Shown: in pieces, positions 16,758 to 24,968 of the stretch | How positions within the stretch are numbered: the first letter of the stretch is position 1 | Layout of the letters: every line of letters starts with the position of its first letter | Assembly (NCBI GenBank): GCA_964522635.1 | Contig: CAZFWT010000001.1 | Coordinates: forward strand, 1 to 62,585 | Direction: 5' to 3' | From: JACGMN01 sp964522635 | Lineage (GTDB): Archaea > Halobacteriota > Syntropharchaeia > Alkanophagales > Methanospirareceae | Length of the DNA: 62,585 nt | Notes under the pieces: model-generated | What the model was told of the DNA's origin: nothing | Database searches by the model: none | What the model saw: the letters and a program-made list of their open reading frames with translations, nothing else | Translations under genes and position numbers: made by a program

Positions 16758-18680
16758 ATGGAGAAGAAGGTTGCGCTTGTTGGAGTTGTCATTCTTGTGC
16801 TCATTACAATTGCTGGTTCCGGGTGTCTTTCCTCGCGTGAGCCGACGCCCACTGACCTGACGTACCTGACAGAGCAGTATCCGCCGTTTAATTACGAGAA
16901 GGACGGCCAGCTGCAGGGTATTGCGGTTGAGCTCCTCGAGGCGATCACCGCAACGATGGGCGAAGGGATCACGGAAGATGAGATGCGCCTGATGCCGTGG
17001 ACTGACGGCTACCAGACCACGCTGAATCAAACCAATACGGTTCTCTTCTCCACCGCTCGGCTGCCGGAACGCGAAGCATCGTTCAAGTGGGTGGGTCCCA
17101 TTTACACCGCGCAGAAAGTCCTCTTTGCCAGGCGAGACCGTGAGATAAGCATTCACCATCCTGAGGATCTCGCGGGCTATAAAATCGGGGTGATTACCGA
17201 CGATGCTGCCATACCGCAACTGCTTGCGCTCGGCGTGACGAGCGACCAGTTGGTAGCAGATTCCGATCCCGCGGTCATCATGACCAAACTGGAGCAGGGC
17301 GAACTCGATCTCTGGTGCTATGGAGAAGATGCCGGTAATTATTTCGCCAACGAGCAAACCGGGAGGTACGGGTACTTCAAGGTCGTGTACACGCTCCAGA
17401 AGTATGAGCTCTACTACGCGTTCAACAAAGAAACACCCGATACTGTCGTTGGGTCCTTTCAGGCGGCGCTTGACCGGGTAAAGGCCCGGGAAGATGCAGA
17501 AGGGCTGAGTCAGTATGAGCGAGTCGTAGCTCGGTACATTCCCTCATTCGGCCTTGGCAAGTATACGTACCTTACCGAGGAGTTCCCGCCACTGAACTAC
17601 AAAGAGGACAGCGAACTTAAGGGCGTTGCCGTTGACCTGGTGGAGGCGATCTTCACGCGGCTGAATGTCGGGCTCACGCGCGCGGATATTCGGTTCGTGC
17701 CCTGGCCTGAAGCGTATCAGATTGGGCTCGCCAACAACACCACCGTCGTCTTTTCGATGGCTCGGGTACCCGAACGGGAAGAGCTGTTCCGGTGGGCTGG
17801 CCCCTTTGTCAAGGGCGATATTGTACTCTTTGGCCCGCGCAGCCAAAACATCACGATTGTTACCGCAGCGGACCTGAAGAACTACCGGATCGGAGCGATT
17901 GCGAATACCAGTTCTATCCCACTGCTGCTCGCCCAGGGGGTTGCTGATGAGCAGCTCGTGCTCGGTGAGTCTGCGACGGTGCTTATCGAGCAGCTCGAGC
18001 GCGGCGAGCTCGATCTCTGGTCCACGGGCGAGCTCTCGGGCAGGTATCTCATCAACAAACACGCAGCGCGGCCTGATGATATCGAGAGCGTCTATACCCT
18101 GCACACGAACGAGTATTACTTCGCATTCAGCCGTGACACACCCGATACGCTTGTCACCGCATTCCAGCAGGCGCTGGAGGATATCCGGCTCGAGAAGGAC
18201 GCGCAGGGCGTCAGTGAGTACGAACGGATACTGTATCGCTATCTTGAGGTTGAATGCGTCGCCCAACCGTTAGGCGACGAGGCGATCATGCAGCTCGTCA
18301 ACCTCACTGCTACGGCGATCGAAGCAGATGTAGCCGGGGCCTTCGCGGCGATAAACGCGGGCGAGCATCCCTACAAGAACCGAGCTCAGCAAGAGCTCTA
18401 CGTCTTCGTGTACGATACGAATGTCACTATGGTCGCGGACGCTGACAATATCAAGCTTGTGGGCGTGAACTTCCGCGGCAAAACGGACGTCACAGGCAAG
18501 CCCTTCAGGGACGAGATAGTCGCTGGCGCGCTCCGGAACGGCTCGGGCTGGGTCGAGTACCTCTATATCAATCCGGTGGAGACCGGGCTCTATCTCAAGA
18601 AGACCTACTATCAACTGGTCCGGGGGAGTGATGGCCAGCAGTATGTAGTCTGCAGCGGCATGTATAAGCGGTGTAGATAG
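16758..18680 (+). CDS. Lipoprotein with two tandem SBP_bac_3 domains and a Cache domain
   Basis: 640 aa. Lipobox IAGSGC puts the lipidated cysteine at residue 23. Residues about 31-260 and 266-500 are two family 3 solute-binding domains, clearly duplicates of each other: YLTEQYPPFNYEKDGQLQGIAVELLEAI versus YLTEEFPPLNYKEDSELKGVAVDLVEAI, and LPEREASFKWVGPI versus VPEREELFRWAGPF. Residues about 505-640 (VNLTATAIEADVAGAF, YVFVYDTNVTMVADADN, VGVNFRGKTDVTGKPF, VVCSGMY) form a single Cache domain. There is no kinase or permease. It probably senses extracellular ligands and signals through the adjacent MASE1-like protein (inference). Confidence 0.82.
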   Translation: MEKKVALVGVVILVLITIAGSGCLSSREPTPTDLTYLTEQYPPFNYEKDGQLQGIAVELLEAITATMGEGITEDEMRLMPWTDGYQTTLNQTNTVLFSTARLPEREASFKWVGPIYTAQKVLFARRDREISIHHPEDLAGYKIGVITDDAAIPQLLALGVTSDQLVADSDPAVIMTKLEQGELDLWCYGEDAGNYFANEQTGRYGYFKVVYTLQKYELYYAFNKETPDTVVGSFQAALDRVKAREDAEGLSQYERVVARYIPSFGLGKYTYLTEEFPPLNYKEDSELKGVAVDLVEAIFTRLNVGLTRADIRFVPWPEAYQIGLANNTTVVFSMARVPEREELFRWAGPFVKGDIVLFGPRSQNITIVTAADLKNYRIGAIANTSSIPLLLAQGVADEQLVLGESATVLIEQLERGELDLWSTGELSGRYLINKHAARPDDIESVYTLHTNEYYFAFSRDTPDTLVTAFQQALEDIRLEKDAQGVSEYERILYRYLEVECVAQPLGDEAIMQLVNLTATAIEADVAGAFAAINAGEHPYKNRAQQELYVFVYDTNVTMVADADNIKLVGVNFRGKTDVTGKPFRDEIVAGALRNGSGWVEYLYINPVETGLYLKKTYYQLVRGSDGQQYVVCSGMYKRCR

Positions 18681-18750
18681 AAGCGGTGCACCCTGAATTG
18701 CTCTGACTGCTGCTGTTGCAATCCCATCGCACACGCGGGCAGGGCACGAC

Positions 18751-20058
18751 TCAAATGAGGTACATGTCCTCCGCTTCCCGCAGCAGTCCCTCTCGGAACT
18801 GTGGATGCGCAATGTTGATGATCTCCAGCGCGCGCTCACGCGTCGATTTCCCCTTCAGGTCGACCACGCCATACTCAGTCACCAGGTAATGGGTGTCCAT
18901 CCGTGGTGTGGTGACCATCGTGCCGGGCTTGAACCGCGGCACGATCCGTGAGACCGTACCGTTCTTCGCGGTTGAATAGAAGGCCAGGATGGACTTTCCA
19001 CCGCGCGCCTGGAACGCGCCCCGGACGAAATCGAGCTGCCCGCCCGTGCCGCTGAACTGCGCGCCGGCGAGGAACTCCGCATTGCACTGCCCGAGCAAGT
19101 CAACCTCGAGGATCGAATTGATAGAGATCATATTGTCGTTCTGCGCGATGACGGAGGGGTCGAGCACGTAGGAGGCGGGGTAGCTCTCCATGCTCGGGTT
19201 GTCGTTCATGAACTCGTACATCTTCTTCGTGCCCTGTGCGATGGTAAAGACCGTCTTGCGCGGATGCAGGGTCTTCTTCCTGCCAGTGACCACCCCTTTC
19301 TCGATCAGCTCGATCATGCCGGGCACCAGGAGCTCCGTATGTATCCCGAGGTCCTCATGCCCCTCGAGATACCGGGCCACGGCATTGGGAATGCCACCAA
19401 TGCCCAGCTGGATCGTCGCGCCATCGGGCACCAGCTCGGCGATAGCCTCACCAATCGCCTGGTCCTCAGGCTTCTGCTCGGGTAGTCGCAGCTCCAGCAG
19501 CGGAACGTGGTTCTCCACGATTGCGTCCACCTCGGAGATGTGGATGAGCGAATCGCCGAAGACGCGTGGCATGTGCTCGTTCACCTCCACGATGAGCCGT
19601 TTGCAGTGCCGTGCCGCGGTGGAGGTGAAGTCGTTCGCGGTGCCAAAACTGAAGTAGCCCGCTTTATCCATGGGCGAGACGGTCGTGATAGTAACATCGA
19701 GCTCCATGTAATCGCGGATCAGGCGCGGCACCTGGTGGAAGTACACGGGCACGAAATAGTTCAACCCCACCCTGACCTTCGGACGATCAGACCCGCTCAC
19801 GAACCACGAATACGCTTGGATGCAATCGCAGAGATCAGGTGCGAAGACCGTCTCCGCAACGTGCTTCTGTGGATTGAAGGAATAAATCTTGAGATCTTTC
19901 AGCTCATCTGCTCGCACTCGATCGGCGATCGCGGCAAGCAGTGCAGGCGGCTCGGCGGTCGTCAAGCCATGAACAATGGTGCTGCCGTTCTCGATACTCG
20001 CCACAGCCTTATCAGGCGTGGTCAGCTTCTGCCGGTATTCCGCGGTATATACACTCAT
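18751..20058 (-). CDS. Acetyl-CoA hydrolase/transferase family (4-hydroxybutyrate CoA-transferase-like)
   Basis: 435 aa class I CoA-transferase. The N-terminal domain has GLTTAEPPALLAAIADR and the likely catalytic glutamate lies in the EVNEHMPRVFGDS segment; the C-terminal domain carries the glycine loop QLGIGGIPNAVARYL and GGQLDFVRGA. It moves CoA between acyl-CoA and acetate or a hydroxy acid; the exact substrate cannot be told. It is a single gene, with no acyl-CoA pathway genes nearby. The start is ATG at 20058. Confidence 0.85.
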   Translation of the reverse strand: MSVYTAEYRQKLTTPDKAVASIENGSTIVHGLTTAEPPALLAAIADRVRADELKDLKIYSFNPQKHVAETVFAPDLCDCIQAYSWFVSGSDRPKVRVGLNYFVPVYFHQVPRLIRDYMELDVTITTVSPMDKAGYFSFGTANDFTSTAARHCKRLIVEVNEHMPRVFGDSLIHISEVDAIVENHVPLLELRLPEQKPEDQAIGEAIAELVPDGATIQLGIGGIPNAVARYLEGHEDLGIHTELLVPGMIELIEKGVVTGRKKTLHPRKTVFTIAQGTKKMYEFMNDNPSMESYPASYVLDPSVIAQNDNMISINSILEVDLLGQCNAEFLAGAQFSGTGGQLDFVRGAFQARGGKSILAFYSTAKNGTVSRIVPRFKPGTMVTTPRMDTHYLVTEYGVVDLKGKSTRERALEIINIAHPQFREGLLREAEDMYLI

Positions 20059-20232
20059 AGCTTAGCGAATCCACCTTCCTTCATTCCTTGTCAGTGAATA
20101 ATTAGAATGTTCACGCTCTGTTGTTAAAACCTACGGAGGTGCGTGGAGAAATGTGTATCTTCTGTGACGAGAACAGAAAACTTACTTTCACGAGTAGTCC
20201 AAAGATAACTAGGGCAGCAAAGGCGGTGAAAG

Positions 20233-22659
20233 ATGGAGATCCAGGCACAGCGGGTTGAAAACATTCTGATCCTATCGCTCGACGGTCGGCTCGACGCTTT
20301 CGGCGCGGAGCAACTGGACGCGGCGCTGAAATCCCAGCTCACTGAAGAGGACAGAGCGGTCGTTATTGACCTGGCACAGGTCGCCTATTTGAGCAGTGGC
20401 GGCATTCGCACACTCCTGGCGACCGAAAAGCGGCTGAAGCCGCGTGGCAGCGGCATTCAGCTCTGCTGCGTCCAGTCCTATCCGCTCAAAGTGCTCGCGA
20501 TGGCCGGTTTCGACCAGTTCTTCGCCATCCATCCGACACAGGAGGTTGCACTCGCACACGCGCGTGCGCTCATACGCTCGACGGGCACGGTGGTGGACTG
20601 GGATAGTCTGTCCTCGTACACCCTCGGCGGCGCGCGTTTATCTGTTTTTGAGTGCTCGCCAGAGTCAGCCGTGCTGAAGATCACGAGCGACATCTCAAAG
20701 GTCCTTTATGCTCGGTTGGGTGATGAGGATATCTGCACGCGCCGGTTCTCAGAGACGGAATACTCGATCGGACTCGGCGCATTGGGCGCGAGCGTTACTG
20801 AGTGCGCGCCCTATCTCGGTGAGATGATCACAATCGGTGGCACGATGGTCTGGCTGCCGACCGACGGTCACGACACGCCCGATTTCCTCATTCCGAAACG
20901 CGACACCGGCGAGGTCACCATTTACACCGGCTTCAACGTCGCGCTCGACGGCACCTTTAACGATATCATCGTGATGGAGAGCGAGAACGGGTCTCCATTC
21001 AGCATCAGCGAGCTCTACGCGGCGATCTTTGCCTTTGCACGCGAGCACCGGCCGAACTTCAAGGGCCTGGTCAGCCTCGCGCTCTGGGCGGATCTCAACG
21101 CGCTCTACAGCTCCGGGGTGAAGATCTCGCCCATCAGAAAGTTCGCACCCGCGAACCGCGAGATGATCATGCACCCGGACAACATTAACACGTGGTTTGA
21201 TATCGCAACCGAATCTCGCTATCAGGGCGAGACGATGGTGGGCTTCGGGATGGGGCTCGATCTGCAGCGTGAGCTCTCCGCATATGATCAGGACGGCGTC
21301 AACGCGCTCTTCTATTTGCACCCGGCGAATATCGGCACCAAGAAGCTGTTGCTTCATAATCACGGTGTGATCTTCAAGCACCTTCCGTGGACGCGGAGCG
21401 CGAATCTGGACGCGGAGATCAGACGAATCGTGGCCGAGGGCGAGTTCCTTGATATGCGCCATCTCCTCGACAACACGAGTGTTACCCGCGCCCTCATCGG
21501 TGTCTCTTACATCGCGGACATCGTCTTTGAAGAGGCGACGACTATCGAGCTCGTGGGCGAATGCGCGGGCTGGACCGAGACCTTCGAGCAGCTCACGAAG
21601 AAGCTGCATCAGGATTGCAGCGAGGTGCAACTGACTCCGTTAACCGGTGGGTTCAGTGGCTCGCTCGTCTTTCGCGTCAACGCCTGGGATCGCGGTGGCC
21701 GTAAAGAGATGCCTTTAGTCCTGAAACTGGGGCCGTGGTCCGATATCCACGACGAGATCCAGGGCTACGAAACGCACGTGAAACGCTACATCCAGAACAA
21801 CGCCACGCAGATCATCCAGCACTGCAAGCTGGGCGAGTACGGTGGGATACTGTACAACTTCGTCGGCATCACGGGCACGGAGAGCAAGATCGGCTCGCTC
21901 GAGGATTTCTATCGCGCGCACAGCACGGAGGAGGTCATCGCGGCCTTCGACAAGCTCTTCCGCGTCGTGCTCAAAGCCTGGTACGGGCAGCCGAAATTGA
22001 AGGAGATCTCGCTCTACGAGGAGTACGGCTCCTTCTACAACTACGAGGCGATACGAGCGTATGCGCAGTCGCACTTCGGCATAACGCCAGATCAGGAACT
22101 CATAGAGCTCCCGTTCGGGCTCGGCACGTCCGTCAATCCGCTCTACTTCGCCGAACAGGTCATGCCGGCGCGCAGATCGAAGATCATGAGCGTCTACGAG
22201 GCCTCGGTGCACGGCGACCTGAACATGAAGAACGTGCTCATGGACGAGGAGAAGAACATGTGGCTCATCGATTTCTCGGAGACCGGGCACGGGCATATAT
22301 TGAAGGATATCGCGAAGCTCGAGGCCGTCATGAAGTTCGAGACCTTCGTGCTCGAGAGCGAGGCGCAGGTGCGCGAGGTCGTGGCGCTCGAGCAGCTCTT
22401 TCTCAATGTCTCCGCACTGGGTGAGATCCCTCAGCTCCCGGACACGATCGAAAATCCTGAGGTGCGTAAAGCGTTCCGGTGCGTGCAGCGGCTGCGAGAA
22501 TACGCGAACGTCATCACACTCCTTGATGAAGACCTCACTCAGTACTACTTCAGCCTGCTCTGGTACACGCTGATCGTGCTGGCTTACGGGAGTGTGAACG
22601 AGTATGCGAAACAGTACGCATGGATCTCCGCCTCGCTGCTCTGCCAGAAGCTGCTGTAG
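20233..22659 (+). CDS. STAS domain protein fused to an APH-like (TCAD9-type) kinase
   Basis: 808 aa with three parts. Residues 1-105 are a STAS domain (ILSLDGRLDAFGAEQLDAAL, VVIDLAQVAYLSSGGIRTLL), the fold of anti-sigma-factor antagonists. Residues about 145-440 form a middle region I do not recognise by function (GLGALGASVTECAPYLGE, GTMVWLPTDGHDTPDFLIP). Residues about 465-800 are a protein-kinase-like phosphotransferase: GGFSGSLVF loop at 472, catalytic HGDLNMKN from H660 and metal-binding IDF at 679-681. The C-terminal part recalls ternary-complex-associated domain 9. The ribosome site ggtga precedes the start. A regulatory switch or conflict-system role is inference. Confidence 0.75.
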   Translation: MEIQAQRVENILILSLDGRLDAFGAEQLDAALKSQLTEEDRAVVIDLAQVAYLSSGGIRTLLATEKRLKPRGSGIQLCCVQSYPLKVLAMAGFDQFFAIHPTQEVALAHARALIRSTGTVVDWDSLSSYTLGGARLSVFECSPESAVLKITSDISKVLYARLGDEDICTRRFSETEYSIGLGALGASVTECAPYLGEMITIGGTMVWLPTDGHDTPDFLIPKRDTGEVTIYTGFNVALDGTFNDIIVMESENGSPFSISELYAAIFAFAREHRPNFKGLVSLALWADLNALYSSGVKISPIRKFAPANREMIMHPDNINTWFDIATESRYQGETMVGFGMGLDLQRELSAYDQDGVNALFYLHPANIGTKKLLLHNHGVIFKHLPWTRSANLDAEIRRIVAEGEFLDMRHLLDNTSVTRALIGVSYIADIVFEEATTIELVGECAGWTETFEQLTKKLHQDCSEVQLTPLTGGFSGSLVFRVNAWDRGGRKEMPLVLKLGPWSDIHDEIQGYETHVKRYIQNNATQIIQHCKLGEYGGILYNFVGITGTESKIGSLEDFYRAHSTEEVIAAFDKLFRVVLKAWYGQPKLKEISLYEEYGSFYNYEAIRAYAQSHFGITPDQELIELPFGLGTSVNPLYFAEQVMPARRSKIMSVYEASVHGDLNMKNVLMDEEKNMWLIDFSETGHGHILKDIAKLEAVMKFETFVLESEAQVREVVALEQLFLNVSALGEIPQLPDTIENPEVRKAFRCVQRLREYANVITLLDEDLTQYYFSLLWYTLIVLAYGSVNEYAKQYAWISASLLCQKLL

Positions 22660-22812
22660 ATCACGATGTATCCCCTTCGACAACCTTCGTGGATCAGGAT
22701 CCTGAAGGTGAGATACTCGGAATAGAGCTATTAGCAGAGAAGATAGATCTGAGCCGATTTCGTAATATCGAGCTCTTTGATCCCCGTGAATGAGCGTCTG
22801 CTCGAGAATGGA

Positions 22813-23217
22813 TTATTTACAGAAAAACCCGCTATCGTGGAGTTTTTGGCTCTTTCTCGTCTTGCTCGCCTGCCGCGCCTCCGTGACCTTCAGCACGTAG
22901 TAGGAGCAGAGCACGAGCATCGCGTAGGTGATCCACTGGAGGAGGACGACGAGCTGCGGGGACGTCCGGTAGATGCCCCAGAGCTCCTCGATATGCGTGA
23001 AGACCATGAGAAAGAGGAAGAGCGCGAGGAAGATGAAGGCCTTTCGGAGCCAGTTCGTATAAATAAAAGCGACCCTTAACGAGAGCGCCGCACCGATCAC
23101 CAGAATCGCGGGGTACATCACGCGTGTATACTCGTGGGCGAGTGTATCGGGCAGGAAGAGACAGATAACTGCCGGCACGAGCATGAGCATCACTTTGAGA
23201 AACAGGCGCGGATTCAT
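22813..23217 (-). CDS. Small integral membrane protein, unknown function
   Basis: 134 aa with four hydrophobic segments (about 7-24, 34-54, 63-80, 90-110) and a basic tail. No family recognised. It stands alone, with 153 bases of unassigned sequence between it and the STAS-kinase gene on the other strand. Confidence 0.55.
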   Translation of the reverse strand: MNPRLFLKVMLMLVPAVICLFLPDTLAHEYTRVMYPAILVIGAALSLRVAFIYTNWLRKAFIFLALFLFLMVFTHIEELWGIYRTSPQLVVLLQWITYAMLVLCSYYVLKVTEARQASKTRKSQKLHDSGFFCK

Positions 23218-23294
23218 GATCTCACGTTGGCCGAGCGGCTATATAAAAATAACTGCGTGTTCCGAGTTACCCCGTTTTTCACGTAGTCCGTTGC

Positions 23295-23429
23295 GTTACA
23301 ACAACTCTAACCGCTGCGTCACCTTGTCGAGCTCATTAGCACGTGCCAGGCCAATGCCGAGCGCGGTAACAGTCCCCGGTGGTATCTCGGTCAGGTCCGC
23401 GTCCTCGACGATTGCACACGGCAGCCCCA
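23295..23429 (-). pseudogene. Partial second copy of pth2 (C-terminal 43 codons)
   Basis: These 135 bases match 24449-24583, the 3' end of the intact pth2 gene, at roughly 90% identity including the stop codon. Most of the differences are silent: translation gives GLPCAIVEDADLTEIPPGTV and then TALGIGLARANELDK and so on, only a few residues different. The 5' side is joined, out of frame, to an Ig-like fragment. The piece has no start and cannot make a working hydrolase. Confidence 0.8.
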
Positions 23430-23665
23430 CCCCAATCGGTGGCCGTGCCGCTGACGGTAATGGTTGTCGTATTGACTACCTGCCCGTTCATAGGCGCTGT
23501 GATCGTAATTGCTGGGGTGGTATCTGGCGGCGGATTATACATCACAGTAATCGAGGATTGTTTGGTATTGCCTGCGGTGTCGGTGACTCGTGCCGAGATG
23601 GTATTCGATCCAGCAGAAAGCCACACCAATTTACTCCACGAGGTGGTTCCATCTGCCTCTTGCCG
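23430..23665 (-). pseudogene. Fragment of an Ig-like-repeat surface protein
   Basis: On the minus strand this reads TTSWSKLVWLSAGSNTISA, then RVTDTAGNTKQSSITVMYN, PPPDTTPAITITAPMNGQV and TTTITVSGTATDWG. This is one bacterial Ig-like repeat and the start of the next, as found in large archaeal surface proteins. No proper start, signal or further repeats are present. It runs straight into the pth2 fragment after GTATDWG. Confidence 0.7.
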
Positions 23666-23787
23666 AATCCCCGAAATTCTGCAGCGCCGATCATGCCCAA
23701 GGATGTGCATTGACGCCCCAAACGCGTCCAAATAACTCAACATCGAGCATCTCTCACCTCTAACTGCATATACTCCTACACATGCAT

Positions 23788-23795
23788 TTATATGC
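23788..23795 (+). promoter_or_regulatory. TATA box of a probably leaderless UPF0058 mRNA
   Basis: The sequence atttatatgc at 23787-23796 is centred about 26 nt upstream of ATG 23818, and no ribosome site lies between. This supports both the start choice and leaderless transcription. Confidence 0.55.
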
Positions 23796-23817
23796 AGTAA
23801 AGTTGCTAAGAATATAT

Positions 23818-24036
23818 ATGAAGAAAGGGGAGGTTGTACAGCTGCATATGTTATTGGCTCAATTGGAGAAGTTTTGTGAGCGGCATAGCTTGGATTGCAA
23901 TTTTTCAAAATATCATGAGCTTGATATCTCGCCCTTCCAGATCCACCGCAGCAAGGACGAGCACAAGCAGGCCGTTTTCGTGCTCTGCACGGAACTCGCG
24001 TCCATGGCCGCGAAGCACAGCGCAATCTACAAATAA
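23818..24036 (+). CDS. UPF0058 family protein
   Basis: 72 aa starting MKKGEVVQLHMLLAQLEKF, with YHELDISPFQIHRSKDEHKQAVF and a helical end ELASMAAKH. It matches the small UPF0058 family of Euryarchaeota, function unknown. A longer frame from 23782 is rejected because the TATA box would lie inside it. Confidence 0.8.
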   Translation: MKKGEVVQLHMLLAQLEKFCERHSLDCNFSKYHELDISPFQIHRSKDEHKQAVFVLCTELASMAAKHSAIYK

Positions 24037-24449
24037 CCGCGCCTATAACGGCAAGTGCGTCCACTCACTGCATGCAGAGCACGCGGAGAAATCCTCGAGG
24101 ATAACAGGTTTGTGGAGAGCAGATAGGCGCTCTCAGAAAAAACCAAAAACGCGAGGTCGAGCTCTGAGGACCAGGTGACGCCCTAAGTCGCTGCAATGAT
24201 GAACCACTTCTTCTTTCCGTCATCCTTCACATCACCCGTAAAGTAGTCACCGCCTATCGCTGCACCAGCGACCAGCAGGGCGATGACAAAAAAATGCCGC
24301 GGATGCAAGTTCAAACCAAAACAATATGGGTCGTGGGTTGCATCCACGGAGGTAAATCTTATGAACCACAACTATTACCCTAACGCAAAAACACGTCCGC
24401 ATCGTTCCCGTTCAACTTTTAAACGAGTCCCCAAAAACGAGGAAGCGAG
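24037..24449. other. Mostly noncoding stretch
   Basis: 413 bases between the UPF0058 gene and the end of pth2. It may hold one short membrane-protein frame on the minus strand (24183-24371, listed separately). Otherwise I see nothing: no tRNA, no clear promoter and no long repeat. Confidence 0.4.
24183..24371 (-). CDS. Possible small membrane protein
   Basis: A frame of about 42-62 codons whose core LNLHPRHFFVIALLVAGAAIG is one hydrophobic segment, followed by a charged end GDVKDDGKKKWFIIAAT. The best start may be a TTG inside the frame. It could be a real small protein, but nothing beyond composition supports it. Confidence 0.3.
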   Translation of the reverse strand: MWFIRFTSVDATHDPYCFGLNLHPRHFFVIALLVAGAAIGGDYFTGDVKDDGKKKWFIIAAT

Positions 24450-24812
24450 TTACAACAACTCTAACCGCTGCGTCACCTTGTCGAGCTCATCCGCACGGGC
24501 CGGGCCTATGCCGAGCGCAGTAACAGTCCCCGGCGGTATCTCGGTCAGACCCGCGTCCTCGACGATCGCACACGGCAGCCCCAGCCGCTCCGCGTCGTCC
24601 CGTACCCTGTACAGCGCGGGAAGACCGGGCACCTTGAGCGCCACCTTCTTCTGGCCCTGCTCTTTCCAGCTCTTACGGTCGTGCAGCGGAGCACGCTCGT
24701 AGCTAAGAATAGAGGCGTGTGCGGCCTGCACCGCCGCCTTGCCCTTCGAGAGCTTCAGGTCAGCCCGGAGGACTATGCACTGCTTGTATTCTTTCTCTGT
24801 CTTCTCGACCAT
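24450..24812 (-). CDS. pth2: Peptidyl-tRNA hydrolase, type 2 (Pth2)
   Basis: Releases peptides from peptidyl-tRNA dropped by the ribosome. 120 aa, the usual archaeal length. Typical segments: KQCIVLRADLKLSKGKAAVQ, AAHASILSYERA, KVALKVPG, AIVEDAGLTEIPPGTVTALGIGP. It diverges from valS. A partial copy of its 3' end lies 1.15 kb away at 23295-23429. Confidence 0.95.
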   Translation of the reverse strand: MVEKTEKEYKQCIVLRADLKLSKGKAAVQAAHASILSYERAPLHDRKSWKEQGQKKVALKVPGLPALYRVRDDAERLGLPCAIVEDAGLTEIPPGTVTALGIGPARADELDKVTQRLELL

Positions 24813-24968
24813 TGCTCGTTGATCTCAGCTCCTCCATGCAAGGATTTGTTCCTGGATTAAACAGGGGCTAAACTCGGTTACCAGATAGTAGTTTAAGAAA
24901 AGCCCTAGAAATAAAAGCATCAAAGGTTAAGGTTAATAGAATAGACAGGGACTCGAAGAGTGCATCGC

